This document shows, piece after piece, positions 1-10,249 of a stretch of DNA of 64,000 bases (the stretch's first letter is position 1; each line of letters begins with the position of its first letter). Origin of the DNA: Sesamum alatum (taxonomy: Eukaryota > Streptophyta > Magnoliopsida > Lamiales > Pedaliaceae); the NCBI GenBank assembly GCA_034509735.1, contig JACGWO010000001.1:30569966-30633965 (forward strand), in the 5' to 3' direction. Under the pieces are notes generated by a model. It was given only the letters and a program-made list of their open reading frames with translations, was not told where the DNA came from and ran no database searches. The translations under genes were made by a program, and so were the position numbers.

Positions 1-2672
1 GGGACTTGAGTAATCTACCAACTTGTGAATCTTGTCTAAAGGGAAAATGACCAAGAAGCCCTTTGTAGGACAAAGCAGGCTTGCCGCAGGTCTGTTGGAC
101 TTGGTCCATACAGACGTGTGTGGACCACTAAGGACGCAGGCCCGAGGTGGGTTCTCCTACTTCATAACCTTCACCGATGATCATTCACGGTATGGTTATG
201 TTTACCTAATGAGGTACAAGTCTGAAGCTCTTGAGAGGTTTAAAGAATTCAGACTTGAAGTGGAGAACCAGACCAACTGCAAAATTAAAGTCCTACGGTC
301 AGACCGAGGCGGTGAATACCTTAGTGCCGAATTCCTAGATTATCTAAAGGAACATGGTATAATATCAGAATGGAACCTCCCGGAACACCACAGTTAAATG
401 GCGTCTCTGAAAGGAGGAACCGAACCCTGTTGGACATGGTTCGTTCCATGATGAGTTTTACCAAATTGCCCCTATCGTTTTGGGGTTATGCATTAGAAAC
501 GGCAGCCAAGTTATTGAATTTGGCGCCTACTAGTGTAGTGACCCAAACGCCATATGAGATATGGCACGGCAAGCCTGCATCCTACAACTACTTGAAAGTG
601 TGGGGTAGCCCCGCATACGTCAAGAGGTTAGTGGGAGATAAGCTAGAATCCAGGTCTAGCCTATGCAGGTTCGTTGGATACCCTAAAGAAACTGCGGGTT
701 ATTACTTTTATGACCCTTTGGAACAAAAAGGTATTTGTTTCAAGGAATGCAGTATTCTTGGAGCAAGGCTTCCCGGAGGATATCCAACCTGATGAGCTGA
801 TCCTTGAGGAATCAAGTGATGGAACTCAGTCATCAGAAACAGTCGCGGAAACCTCACCTAGAGGATTCAGGATAGACACTAGGAGGACTGACCTACCTAG
901 AGAAGTCCAACATGCTAGGCATGAAGGACAACCTCAAGGCAGGCCAGCCCCGGCCCCTGAACCGCCGGCTCCGATACAGTCAGCGCCCACAGTTACCACT
1001 AACGTTCCCGTTCTCCGAAGGTCCACTAGAGAATCCAGACCTCCAGTGAGATATGGATTTCTAGGTGCGACCGATCTTCTGGATAACGATCCTAAGACAT
1101 ACGGGGAAGCGATGTCAGACATCGACTCTGGGAAATGGCTTTGAGGCCATGAAAAACCGAAATGGACTCCATGAGCGAGAACCAAGTTTGGAGACTTGTA
1201 GATCCACCGAAAGGTGTTAAGCCAGTGGCTGTAAGTGGGTCTACAAGCGCAAACTCGGTGTTGATGGAGAGGTCACTACCTTCAAGGCTAGGCTTGTAGC
1301 TAAGGGATACACTCAACGACCCGGGGTCGATTTTGGAGGATACCTACTCGCCAGTAGCCATGGCTAAATCCATTCGGATCCTGCTTGCCAATAGCAGCAT
1401 GGTATGACTAATGAAATATGGCAGATGGACGTGAAAACGGCCTTCCTCAACGGCTTCGTTGAAGAAGAGATCTATATGGATCAGCCGGAGGGTTTCACGG
1501 TCGCTGGAGAAGAACAGAAAGTCTGTCGTCTCCAGAAGTCCATCTATGGCCTCAAACAAGCTTCCCGGAGTTGGAACATTCGATTTGATGAGGTAATACG
1601 GGGTTGAATGACTTCATCAAAAACGAATCCGACCCTTGTGTATACAAGAAGGTCAGTGGGAGCTCCATAGTGTTCCTAGTGCTTTACGTGGATGACATTC
1701 TGCTCATTGGAAATGACGTCAGAATGTTAGGAAACACGAAAGCATGGCTGTCAACCAAGTTTTCCATGAAGGACTTGGGTGAAGCATCCTACATCCTAGG
1801 CATCCAGATTGTCAGGGACAGATCTAAAAGGATGTTAGGGCTCACCCAAAACTCGTATATGGAGAAAGTCCTAAAGAGATATCGAATGGACAACTCCAAA
1901 CGAGGGTTCCTTCCTATGAGGCATGGGATCAAGTTGTCCAAGAAACAGTCCCCGCAGACTGATGAGGAACTTGAAAAGATGAAAGTCATCCCCTATGCTT
2001 CTGCCGTAGGTAGCATCCAATATGCGGTCCACTGCACCAGGCCTGACATTGCATACGCTTTGAGCGTGACTAGCAGATATCAGTCCTGTGCAGGAGAGGC
2101 ACATTGGAATGCAGTTAAGGGCATCCTTAAGTACCTAAGGAGGACTAAGGAAATGTTCTTAGTCTATGGCAATGGAAAACTAATTCCTGGAAGGCTTTAG
2201 CGACGCCAGCTTCCAGTCTGATGACGATGATGCCAAGTCTCAATCGGGGTATGTATTCGAGCTCAACGGAGGAGTAGTGGCTTGGAAAAGTTCCAAGCAA
2301 GCAACCACTGCTGACTCCACCACTGAGGCTGAATATATAGCAGCTTCAGAAGCTGCCAAGGAAGCGGTTTGGATGAGAAACTACATCCAAGAGTTGGGTG
2401 TGGTGCCTAGCATCGCTGAGCCCGTTGTCATCTTCTGTGATAACAACGGTGCAATAGCGCAAGCGAAGGAACCGAGATCTCACCACCGTTCCAAACACAT
2501 TCTTAGACGCTACCATCTTCTTAGAGAAATGGTAGGAAGAGGTGACATTCGGATGGACCGAGTCAACTCAGCAGACAACACAGCAGACCCGCTGACAAAG
2601 CCTATGTCGCAAAGTGCTCATACGCAACATCTTGAGAAGATGGGGATTAGGCATATGGGTGATTGGCTTTAA
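1..2672 (+). pseudogene. Ty1/copia pol remnant: integrase, reverse transcriptase, RNase H
   Basis: This is the 3' part of a copia polyprotein; its 5' part lies outside the window. In order it shows the end of the integrase zinc region (CESCLKGKMTKK in the + frame near 30-60), the integrase core with acidic residues in HTDVCGP, RSDRGGEY and GVSERRN, and a variable linker. Reverse transcriptase follows with MDVKTAFLNG near 1425 and YVDD near 1690. RNase H has STTEAEY and CDNNGA at 2310-2450, and the protein ends at the stop at 2670-2672. The frame is broken near 377, 727, 1143, 1332, 1390-1410, 1604 and 2195, mostly by single-base changes judged against sister copies here. It cannot make a working polyprotein. 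The domain order IN-RT-RH identifies copia, not gypsy. Confidence 0.95.
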
Positions 2673-2677
2673 AGGTC

Positions 2678-2688
2678 AAGTGGGAGAT
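2678..2688 (+). other. Polypurine tract of the copia element
   Basis: A short purine-rich run (AAGTGGGAGA) lies between the pol stop and the LTR start TGTTAGAATAGG. This is the usual place of the plus-strand primer in LTR retrotransposons. The role is inferred from position and composition. Confidence 0.75.
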
Positions 2689-3981
2689 TGTTAGAATAGG
2701 TGACCATGTAAGCCAATTTTGGCGGGTATATGTAACCTATGTCTCGACAATTATAAGTGTTTTGATAAATCATTAATGAATAAAGAAGTGAATTTTCATT
2801 TGGCATTACTTTGTTTGTGTTCACTTGCACCTATTTTTCCATATCTGTTCACTACGCAAACAGAGCCCACGGACTGAGATTCGATTTCGGGGACTGGGAC
2901 TACGCTTGGAGGTAGGTCCATGAAATCAGTCTTCCCGAATCAGTCCGGAAATCTCCAAGTCAAGGAATCCCGAAAATGGGTACCGGGATTCCATTTGAGA
3001 CTTGCACTAAGCATCTGCTGTCGTGTTTCATCGACGGGTGACGAGGATCGTCTAAGCAGTGTTAGTGGGTTAGCCTGCTAGGATGCAGCTGACTGAGGTG
3101 ACTCGTGGGAACCGTCTTACGGAGGACCTTGAGTATGGTCTGCAAGGTATGGACGAGTATTCCCGGTTCCAACGGTACAGGTCAAGTCCTTTGACTTGAG
3201 GAATTACTGAGTTTACCTGTACATCAGAACTGTATCTTAGGTATGGTGAGAGATTGCCAGAATTCTCTTTGGTAGTCATAAAGCCATGTCTAGTGCAGTC
3301 CTGGTGTGCAAAGTGACAGTAGTTTTCCAAGAAAGGATCTGTCTCCTGTCAGTAGGTTTTGACAGTTGAGTCTCATGTATGCTCTAGGTCTTGTCCCTAA
3401 AACTGTGGCCACAGTGACTGAACAGAAGGGAAGGTTTCCTTGCGGCGTTTAGTGAGGACAGACCGACACTTAGGTCCAAGATGGGTACCTGCGTTATCCG
3501 TGCCCTAGACACTAAGTGATGAGACCGAAGACAGAAGGACAAGCGTACTGTTAGAGCCTAAATGTTCATCCCTGAATATTTCACCTAGTCTCTAGTGCCA
3601 TGGACCGTTGCTAGATGGCCACCCATGGTAACGGACGGATTCTAGGAATCCGACCAAGTCTAGCTGAATGGTGAACCTAAAGAGTCACACACTATCCACA
3701 CACAATTAAATATTTAATTTGGAATTAAATATTGGAGTGAAGGAATGATTAAATTAGATTTAATCGGAACCTTTATTTTTCTTGGAGAAATAATTCTTTC
3801 TATTTGATAGAAGGAATTAAATTGATAAATTGGATTTATCAAAGGAATTTATTTAATGGGCTTAAATAATATTTATATTTATTTTAGCCTCTTGGAAATA
3901 TTTAAATAGGTTTTAAATATTCCATTAAATTAAATTAAATCAACGGTTGAGATCAATGGGAGAGATGGATGGCTAGGATCG

Positions 3982-4034
3982 TTTTGACTAGGTCAAAAAC
4001 ACTAGTTTGACTAGGACTTTGACTAGGTCAAAAA
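3982..4034 (+). promoter_or_regulatory. Cluster of W-box-like TTGAC motifs in LTR-A U3
   Basis: TTTGACTAGG occurs three times, twice as the palindromic form TTTGACTAGGTCAAA, within about 55 bp and some 60-110 bp before the TATA box. TTGAC(C/T) is the core of the WRKY-factor site (established knowledge). The array recurs near 6590-6635, 16145-16200, 24205-24260 and 49030-49090. Related boxes occur in LTR-B near 11650 and 61640-61700. Regulation by WRKY factors is inference. Confidence 0.6.
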
Positions 4035-4090
4035 TCCTAATCAAATTAGAGTTCTTAAAAGAGGAGTTTAAAGAGGATCAAACTCCTCTT

Positions 4091-4100
4091 CTATATAAAC
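4091..4100 (+). promoter_or_regulatory. TATA box of LTR-A
   Basis: CTATATAAAC stands downstream of the TTGAC cluster and upstream of a CT-rich stretch. Sister copies keep a TATA at the same relative place (6701, 16249, 24300, 49134). It marks the probable U3/R promoter. Confidence 0.7.
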
Positions 4101-4555
4101 CCCTAGCATCCTACAATTTATATGATGATGATGATGAATCTCCAACACACACACTACAACACACACACACGGATCTCTCTCTCCCATCTCTCTCGTCCGC
4201 CCTCTCTCTCTCTCAAGAAAATTATTTTCTTGATTCTTTTGTTCTTGGAACATTAGAATCTTGATGAATCAATACCATTAATTGATAATGTGTTATTGAT
4301 TCATCCACTCCAAAATTAAACACTTGTTCGTTGCTAGCACGACGTGCAAGATACGTGGGTGGATCGTGTGTCACGAATTAGAGGGTCTCAAAGACGGGAT
4401 CTTGGTGCAAAACGGGGAACAACGCGTGTAGCCGTTGAAGACGAAAACGACAACGGGTAGGTCTCGTTTTAAATTTTCGTCCCTCTTTAATTTCCAACCC
4501 TATGGCCTCCATGATTTATTTTTAATGTTGTACGTTCATGAGATACACCGAATGC

Positions 4556-4668
4556 CCGGGAAATTTCAAAGGCACACCCTTTGAAACGTGTTTTAATTTA
4601 AAAGCATGTTTAAATTCCGTTTTAATTTTTAATTATACCGCGCTTCCGCATTCGCGCTTTTCCCGGGA
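4556..4668 (+). promoter_or_regulatory. U5 two-level stem structure of LTR-A
   Basis: An inner perfect hairpin TTTCAAAGG-CACAC-CCTTTGAAA lies at 4564-4586. It is enclosed by an outer pair, CCCGGGAAA near 4556 and TTTCCCGGG near 4660. The same arrangement is found in the other LTR copies with paired substitutions (see findings). It lies in the transcribed leader just before the LTR end, so RNA folding is likely. The function is unknown; packaging or dimerisation is a guess. Confidence 0.6.
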
Positions 4669-4811
4669 CGATCCACATAATCTTTCAGTATTATCGCAGA
4701 TTCATGGCCTTTATTGTAAAATTCTGTCAAAATTCATATACTCATTTGGAAATTATGATATTTTCATATTATGATATTAAATATGTCTAGTTTCAGTTTA
4801 TAAAAGAGTTA

Positions 4812-5236
4812 CGGTGAATTACAAGGACCTCCCCTATGGTTTGGCATAGTTACAGTTACCCCCTTGTTGTTTAAAAAAGTTACGAATACCCCCTAAGCTT
4901 TGTAATCATCTTACAAATAACCATTTTCATCCATTTTTATTGATGAACTGAACAAAATGCCCTGATGCAAATTGGATTATTTTTTAAAATTTTCTAATTT
5001 TTTTGGACAAAGATGCGCCGAGAGAGATTTCTTACATTTTTCTTACATAGAAGTGCAATTACGTAATTTTCCTCGACTGATTTTTCTATAATTTAAAAAA
5101 AATCAAGGGCAAAATGGATCATTTTAGGCCCTTGACTAAAAATTACAAATCTTAGAGGGGTATTTGTAATTTTTGGAACAACGAGGGGGTAAGCATAATT
5201 ATGCCAAATGTCAGGGGATGTTATTGTAATTTACCC
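4812..5236. mobile_element. MITE with Mutator-type 9-bp target duplication
   Basis: The left end GGTGAATTACAAGGACCTCC and the right end, read on the other strand as GGTAAATTACAATAACATCC, are inverted repeats that continue for about 60 bp with mismatches (GGTTTGGCATA against CATTTGGCATA). It is flanked by AAAGAGTTA at 4803-4811 and AAAGAATTA at 5237-5245, a 9-bp duplication with one mismatch. No coding capacity is visible. The 9-bp duplication and long arms suggest a Mutator-like source. Confidence 0.78.
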
Positions 5237-5395
5237 AAAGAATTAAGCAATTTGAACTATTATAACTCAAGTTACAATGTTTTTAATACAGTTAGTTTGG
5301 ATTACTATAGAAAAAGGGCAACAAAATGTTTCCTCATTTTATCAATCAAAACGAAGCATTAAACTGTTTGAACAATTTCAAAGTTTTAATAAAAC

Positions 5396-7289
5396 CTTGA
5401 TGAATAAGAAAGTGAAATTCATCTGGCACATACTTTGTCTGTGTTCACTTTAACTGCTTTATTACTGTTCGCTACACAAACAAAGCCCACAGATCGAGAT
5501 CACATTTCGGGGACTGGGACTACGCTTGAAGGTAGGTCCATGAAATCAGTTCCGCCGAATTAGTCTGAAATCTCCAAGTCAAGGAATCTCGAAAATGGGT
5601 ACTGAGGTTCCACATGAGACTTGCACTAAGCATCTGCTGTCGTGTTTCATCGACGGGTAACGAGGGTCGTCTAAGCAATGTTAGTGGGTTAGCTTCCTGG
5701 GGAGCGACTGACTGAGGTGACTCACGGAAACCGTCTTACGGAGGACCTTGAGTAGGGTCGGCTAGGTATGACGTGAGTTTCCGGTTCCAACGGTACAGGT
5801 CAATCTTTTGACTTGAGGAATTGCTGAGTTTACCTGTACATCGAGGCTGTATCTTAGGTATGGTGAGAGATTCCCAAAATACAGTTGAGTAGTCATAAGC
5901 CATATCTTGTGTAGCCACGGTGTGCAACGTGACAGTAGTTTTCAAGAAAGGATCTGTCTCCTGTCAAGAGTGTTGACAGTAGTGTCTCACAATACTCTGT
6001 GTCTTGTCCCTAAAATTTGTGGCCACAGTAACTGAACAGAAGGGAAGGATTCCCTGCGGTGTTTGGTGTAGGACAGACCCAAACTTAGGTCCAAGATAGG
6101 TACCTGCGTCTCTGTGCCCTAGACCCTAAGTAGTGAGACCGTACACGGAAGGATAGATTTACTGTAAAGCCTAAATGTTCATCCCTACGCATATTCACCT
6201 AGTCTCTAGTGCCATGGACCGTTGCTAGATGGCCACCCATGGTAACGGGCGGATTCTAGGAATCCGACCAAGTCTAGCTGAAGGTGAACCTAAAGAGTAA
6301 CACAATCCGCACACATAACGTATTTAATTTAGAATTAAATATTTGGAGAGAGATGGAATGATTAAATTAGATTTAATCGGGTCTTTCTTTTCTTAGAAAA
6401 ATTAATTCTTTCATTAGATGAAAGGAATTTATCTAACAAATTACATTTATTGGAAATTAATTTAATGGGCTTAAAATAAATATTTATATTTAATATATTT
6501 ATTTATTGCCCTTTGGATTTAATTGAGATTTAAATATTCCATTAAATTAATCAATGGTTGAGATTAAAGAGAGAAATTAATGGCTAGGATTGGTTTGACC
6601 AAGAAACTAGAAATTGACTAGGATTTGACTAGGTCATATCCTATTGAAGGAGGAGTCTTCCAAGGAGTAGGAATTAGAAGAGGAATGGGATACCTCCTCT
6701 ATAAATACCCTTAAGTCTTCTCTTTAGAAGAGATGATGAAAAATTGAAACACACACCATACTCGGCCGACTCCTCCTCCATACTCGGCCACTCTCTTCTC
6801 TCTTTCCCAAGAAACTCTCTTATGTTCTTTTGTTTTATACAATTGAACTTTAAGGAGGGTTGATCTCATTAATCAATAGCCTTTGATCAATCCGTCCTCT
6901 CCAAATAAATATACACTTGTTCTTCGCTAGCACGAGGATCAAGATACGTGGGCGGATTGCATGTACGAATTAGAGGGTCTCAAACTTGGGATCTTGGAGC
7001 AAAACGGGGAATAATGCAAGTAGCGTCTTGAAGTCGAAAACGACAACCGGTAGGTTTCCAGTATAGTGTTTTCGCCCATTTCTTTAAACCCTATAGCCTC
7101 CATGGAATTTTGTATGTTTTATTATTCATGAGATACACCGAATGGTCGGGAGATTCAAGGGAACACCCCTTGAACGTCTTTATTTTAATCTCGTTCGTAG
7201 CATGTTTAAATTCTTGTAATTTTAATTATACCGCGCTTCTGCATTCGTGCTACTCCCGGGCCGATCCACGCGCCTTTGCTAGGCTTTCA
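5396..7289 (+). repeat. LTR family A, 5'-truncated copy
   Basis: The sequence follows LTR-A from its TGAATAAGAAAGTGAAATTC block to the end AGGCTTTCA, but lacks roughly the first 90 bp including TGTTAGAATAGG. It keeps the dyad block (6198-6250), a TTGAC cluster, a TATA box at 6701 and the U5 hairpin TTCAAGGG-AACAC-CCCTTGAA at 7154-7174. No primer site follows, so it is a solo or truncated LTR. No target duplication is visible because the left end is missing. Confidence 0.88.
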
Positions 7290-7620
7290 TATACTTCTGT
7301 TAAAAAACTAACAAGTTATAGACGACAAACTAAGGTTTTCATAGACGCAAAAAATCACTAAATTTGGATTGGTATAACTAAAGATTTTCTGGAAAAACAG
7401 ATGCTATTCGGAACTGAGCTTATCCTGTTATCATTTACCTAACTTAGTCCATTTCTTTTCTTCAATTCCAGGCTGCATCCTAATTTATACACGATTTTAA
7501 CCAAGAAAGGAACATGGATTCTTAACAAAATAGCTGTAGAGATTTCTTCAAATGATTAAAAGGAAGAAATGTAAATGAGGAGCTAAGTATTTATTCTACT
7601 CCACCTCTTCCACTGCCTAG
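7290..7620. other. Unassigned 331 bp
   Basis: This is AT-rich sequence between the truncated LTR-A and the hAT-like element. I see no coding frame, repeat end or RNA gene in it. Confidence 0.6.
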
Positions 7621-7797
7621 TAGGGGTGTTCAACAAACCGTCGGGCCGTCCCAACCGATCGGCCTAATGCAAACCGCACCGCAATTAGCGGGCTAAGGAT
7701 GGGTTGGCTTGGTCTTTGGCAAGTAAAAAAAAGACCGCAATTTAGCAATCGGGTTTGGTCTTATATTTACGTAGACCTCATAATCCTCGTTCGACAG

Positions 7798-7834
7798 TGA
7801 TGATGATGATGATGATGATGATAATAATAATAAT
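7798..7834. repeat. Microsatellite (TGA)n(ATA)n
   Basis: About eight TGA units are followed directly by about four to five ATA units, inside the hAT-like element. Confidence 0.95.
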
Positions 7835-8278
7835 ATACTAAAATTCCTTATATGTTTATAAAAAAGTATTGATAATACATAAACTAATATTCAAGACAAT
7901 AATAACTATTACGATACTTTTATTGGTATTATAATATTTATAAATATATAAATGAGATCAATTAATTAACTAATTCTTGGTCATTGGTAATCTTTTATTT
8001 TTATGCCATTGGCAAATGCAAAAACTTAAAATAGATTATATAATCATTTTGTTACAATCTATTTTCACAATCATCTTATTTTGTTTCAAATAATATTTGT
8101 TTAATATTTATATATTATTATGATCAGTCTTATATAACTAAATGAAAAATAAGTATTTCTTTCACAATATTATTGGTTAAAATAAATGGTAGGTTTTTAT
8201 ATTTATATGTATTCTTCTATAATATAATAACCATGTATTAGTGTTTCTATTTTACATATTATAATTGATTACTCATAT

Positions 8279-8601
8279 CACTACAAAAAATAAATTTTTT
8301 TCCACACTATAAATGACCACAAGTTAAAAATAATTTTAAATATATATTATAATCATGGTCACGTAAAACCATGCGAAAGATTAAATTTTTACCATGATTA
8401 ACCAAGATTTGCCATGATTTTTCGCGATGGCTAAAAAACTTGCCATCATTTTATGCTTTTTGCTATGGCTAATGTTTTGGCATCACTTGCAGAAATAACG
8501 ACCAATGACCGTTGTGAAGTCGTGGTTAATTTGTATTCGACATGTGTTTTTCTTTTGGTCATAGTAATCAGCCATAGCAAACAATCATATTTATTCTAGT
8601 G
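8279..8601. mobile_element. CACTA-type MITE, 323 bp
   Basis: It starts CACTACAAAAAATAAAT and ends ATTTATTCTAGTG, the inverted form of the start with small gaps. It is flanked by TAT on both sides (8276-8278 and 8602-8604), the 3-bp duplication expected of CACTA/En-Spm elements. The interior carries repeated GCCATGATT/CATGGTT-like words, in keeping with subterminal repeats. It has no coding capacity. Decayed relatives lie near 31005-31295 and 46260-46485. Confidence 0.82.
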
Positions 8602-8625
8602 TATCTTTATGTTTTTGCTAATTAT

Positions 8626-8720
8626 CACTACAAGAAATGCATTTATTATGACAAAAGGATTGTAACAAAAGCATAAGTTGTCACAAAATAGTAATATGAT
8701 TGTACATGTGATTCATTCTA
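8626..8720 (+). mobile_element. CACTA terminal fragment
   Basis: CACTACAAGAAATGC, the commonest CACTA end in plants, begins here after TAT. It is followed by AAAAGGATTGTAACAAAAGC and a TTGTCACAAAA word. No matching right end is seen, so this is a fragment; its right limit is approximate. Confidence 0.55.
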
Positions 8721-8880
8721 TACTAAAGACTGCAAAAATTGCCTCTATCCAATTACACCGCAAAGTGCGGTTTTGGTGATTGTCTGCCTGGGCTTGGGCT
8801 AAGCTTTCTGAAAATTATAATCATTGGGTTGGGTCGAAAAATTATCTAAATTGGTCCAACCCGTAGCGCGTACACTCCTA

Positions 8881-9190
8881 CCGCGTAGCCACCTTTTCTT
8901 TTTCTTTAGTAGTTTATACTAAATTCTATAACATTCCATGACTGATACAATTGGGCGTATAAATATATATATTATTTATATATATTTATAAAGATATTAT
9001 ATCTCCTCCCTTTATCTTTATACATTTTCTATTTTAACCCCACAACTCCTGTTGTACTACTATTCAAGTGCCTACAATAATTTATCTTGACTTCTTATAA
9101 ATCTAAAATTGAACACAAATATTATATAATTTATCACACCATATATCCACATTCTTGTTCTAATAAATGATAGTTATGTATTAACATTTG
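8881..9190. other. Unassigned AT-rich stretch
   Basis: This lies between the hAT-like element and the gypsy remnant. It has TATATATA runs near 8960-8995 and no recognisable gene or element end. Confidence 0.5.
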
Positions 9191-10120
9191 AGGTTGTTAC
9201 ATAGCGCTTGCGTTTTTCAATCCAAAGGGCATTACCTTGTAGCAATAAATTCCCTTGGGAGTACGAAAGGCCATGCATTCTCCCGTCTTTGGGCAACATT
9301 TTGATTTGTTGTATCCACAAGAGCCATCCATGGAAGACAATGCTTCATATCTGGTAGTTGCGTCAACCATGAGTTCGATGATAGGCAGGGGAAGATCTTT
9401 CAAACACACTTTGTTCAAGTCTCGAAGCAAATGCGGATTTGACCATTCTTATTCTTGACAAGCATGATTCTAGAAATCCACGTCGGGTGCTTAAATTCTC
9501 CGAACAACATTTGTGAGCTTGTTTACTTCTATCTCGATACAAGGGATGACATTCTGACACATAACCCTTTGCGACTACTTTACTGGGTACACTCCATGTT
9601 TTATGCCAACGTGGTGAGTAGCAACTTTTGGGTCTAAACCTGACATCTCCTTGTATATCCATCCAAAAACATCCTTATACTCACCCAAGGTTTTGAAATA
9701 TTGCTCATATCTTTTGGCCTCAGGAGTGCACTGAAAAATATAGGGCATGGCTCCTTGGTTGTGCCAAGATTCAACTCATTAAGTTCATCAATGGTTGCTT
9801 GTTCCTCATCTCAAGCTGCAGGGGAGTATTTTGGATTTCATCTTCGTAAATGTCCAAGTCGGAACCTTCATTAATGCTAACATGGTTAGAGCCGATGATG
9901 ATTTTTGTTTCTTCTTCATTTGACGTGTTGGTTGAATCGTGTGTTCTTCCAGTGATGTGTTCATTTACTTTGATTGGTCATCCATAACAGATGATAAAAA
10001 ACAAAGTCTTACCTCATTTAGGTTTGGACAGATGAAGTGTTTCACCCACATCATTTCCTTGTAGCTCTTTTGTCTAGTCATAGCGACCTATTTTCTTAAT
10101 TATTAAGCATGGTTGTCTCT
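9191..10120 (-). pseudogene. Ty3/gypsy pol fragment, start of reverse transcriptase
   Basis: On the minus strand the conceptual translation shows, in order, a linker (GSNHVSINEGSDLDIYEDEI near 9880), the pre-RT motif of plant gypsy elements (YKDVFGWIYKEMSGLDPKVA near 9650) and the early RT core (RDLNKVCLKDLPLPIIELMV near 9400). SSMDGSCGYN and RTPKGIYCYKVMPFGLKNA follow at 9200-9330. Several frameshifts occur between 9400 and 9600. The fragment stops before YXDD. Phrase order and wording are those of Ty3/gypsy, unlike the copia elements around it. No LTR belonging to it is visible. Confidence 0.85.
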
Positions 10121-10249
10121 AAGGCAGTAAAAAATGGACCCTAATTCGCGTCATCTTGTGTTAATGGGTGAAACCTCGCTCCCTGTACCTAGTCAGTTGA
10201 AAATAGAACTGAGAGCATCAGGAGTGTCGAGTGGATTGGATTTAGAGAC

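Larger units (their letters stand above)
2689..4687 (+). repeat. LTR family A, 3' LTR of the copia element
   Basis: The repeat begins TGTTAGAATAGGTGACC and ends CTTTCA, so it has TG...CA ends and is about 2.0 kb long. The boundary was set by comparison with the copy at 22917-24900, where the same end is followed by a tRNA primer site. The order inside is: start block, conserved dyad block near 3583-3634, repeated TTGACTAGG boxes near 3982-4034, TATA box at 4091, CT-rich stretch, conserved leader part, U5 stem structure, end. Its paired 5' LTR is outside the window. Confidence 0.93.
7621..8880. mobile_element. hAT-like non-autonomous element with nested insertions
   Basis: The left end is TAGGGGTGTTCAAC and the right end, read inversely, is TAGGAGTGTACGCG. 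These are short inverted ends of the hAT type. The flanks CTGCCTAG (7613-7620) and CCGCGTAG (8881-8888) agree at 6 of 8 positions, fitting a decayed 8-bp duplication. No transposase is visible. The interior is AT-rich and holds a TGA/ATA microsatellite, a complete CACTA MITE and a second CACTA end. Confidence 0.6.

Noticed and set aside
4068..4264. Frames over the CT-rich stretch after the LTR-A TATA box
   Set aside because: They lie in the low-complexity part of the LTR and are not kept in sister copies.
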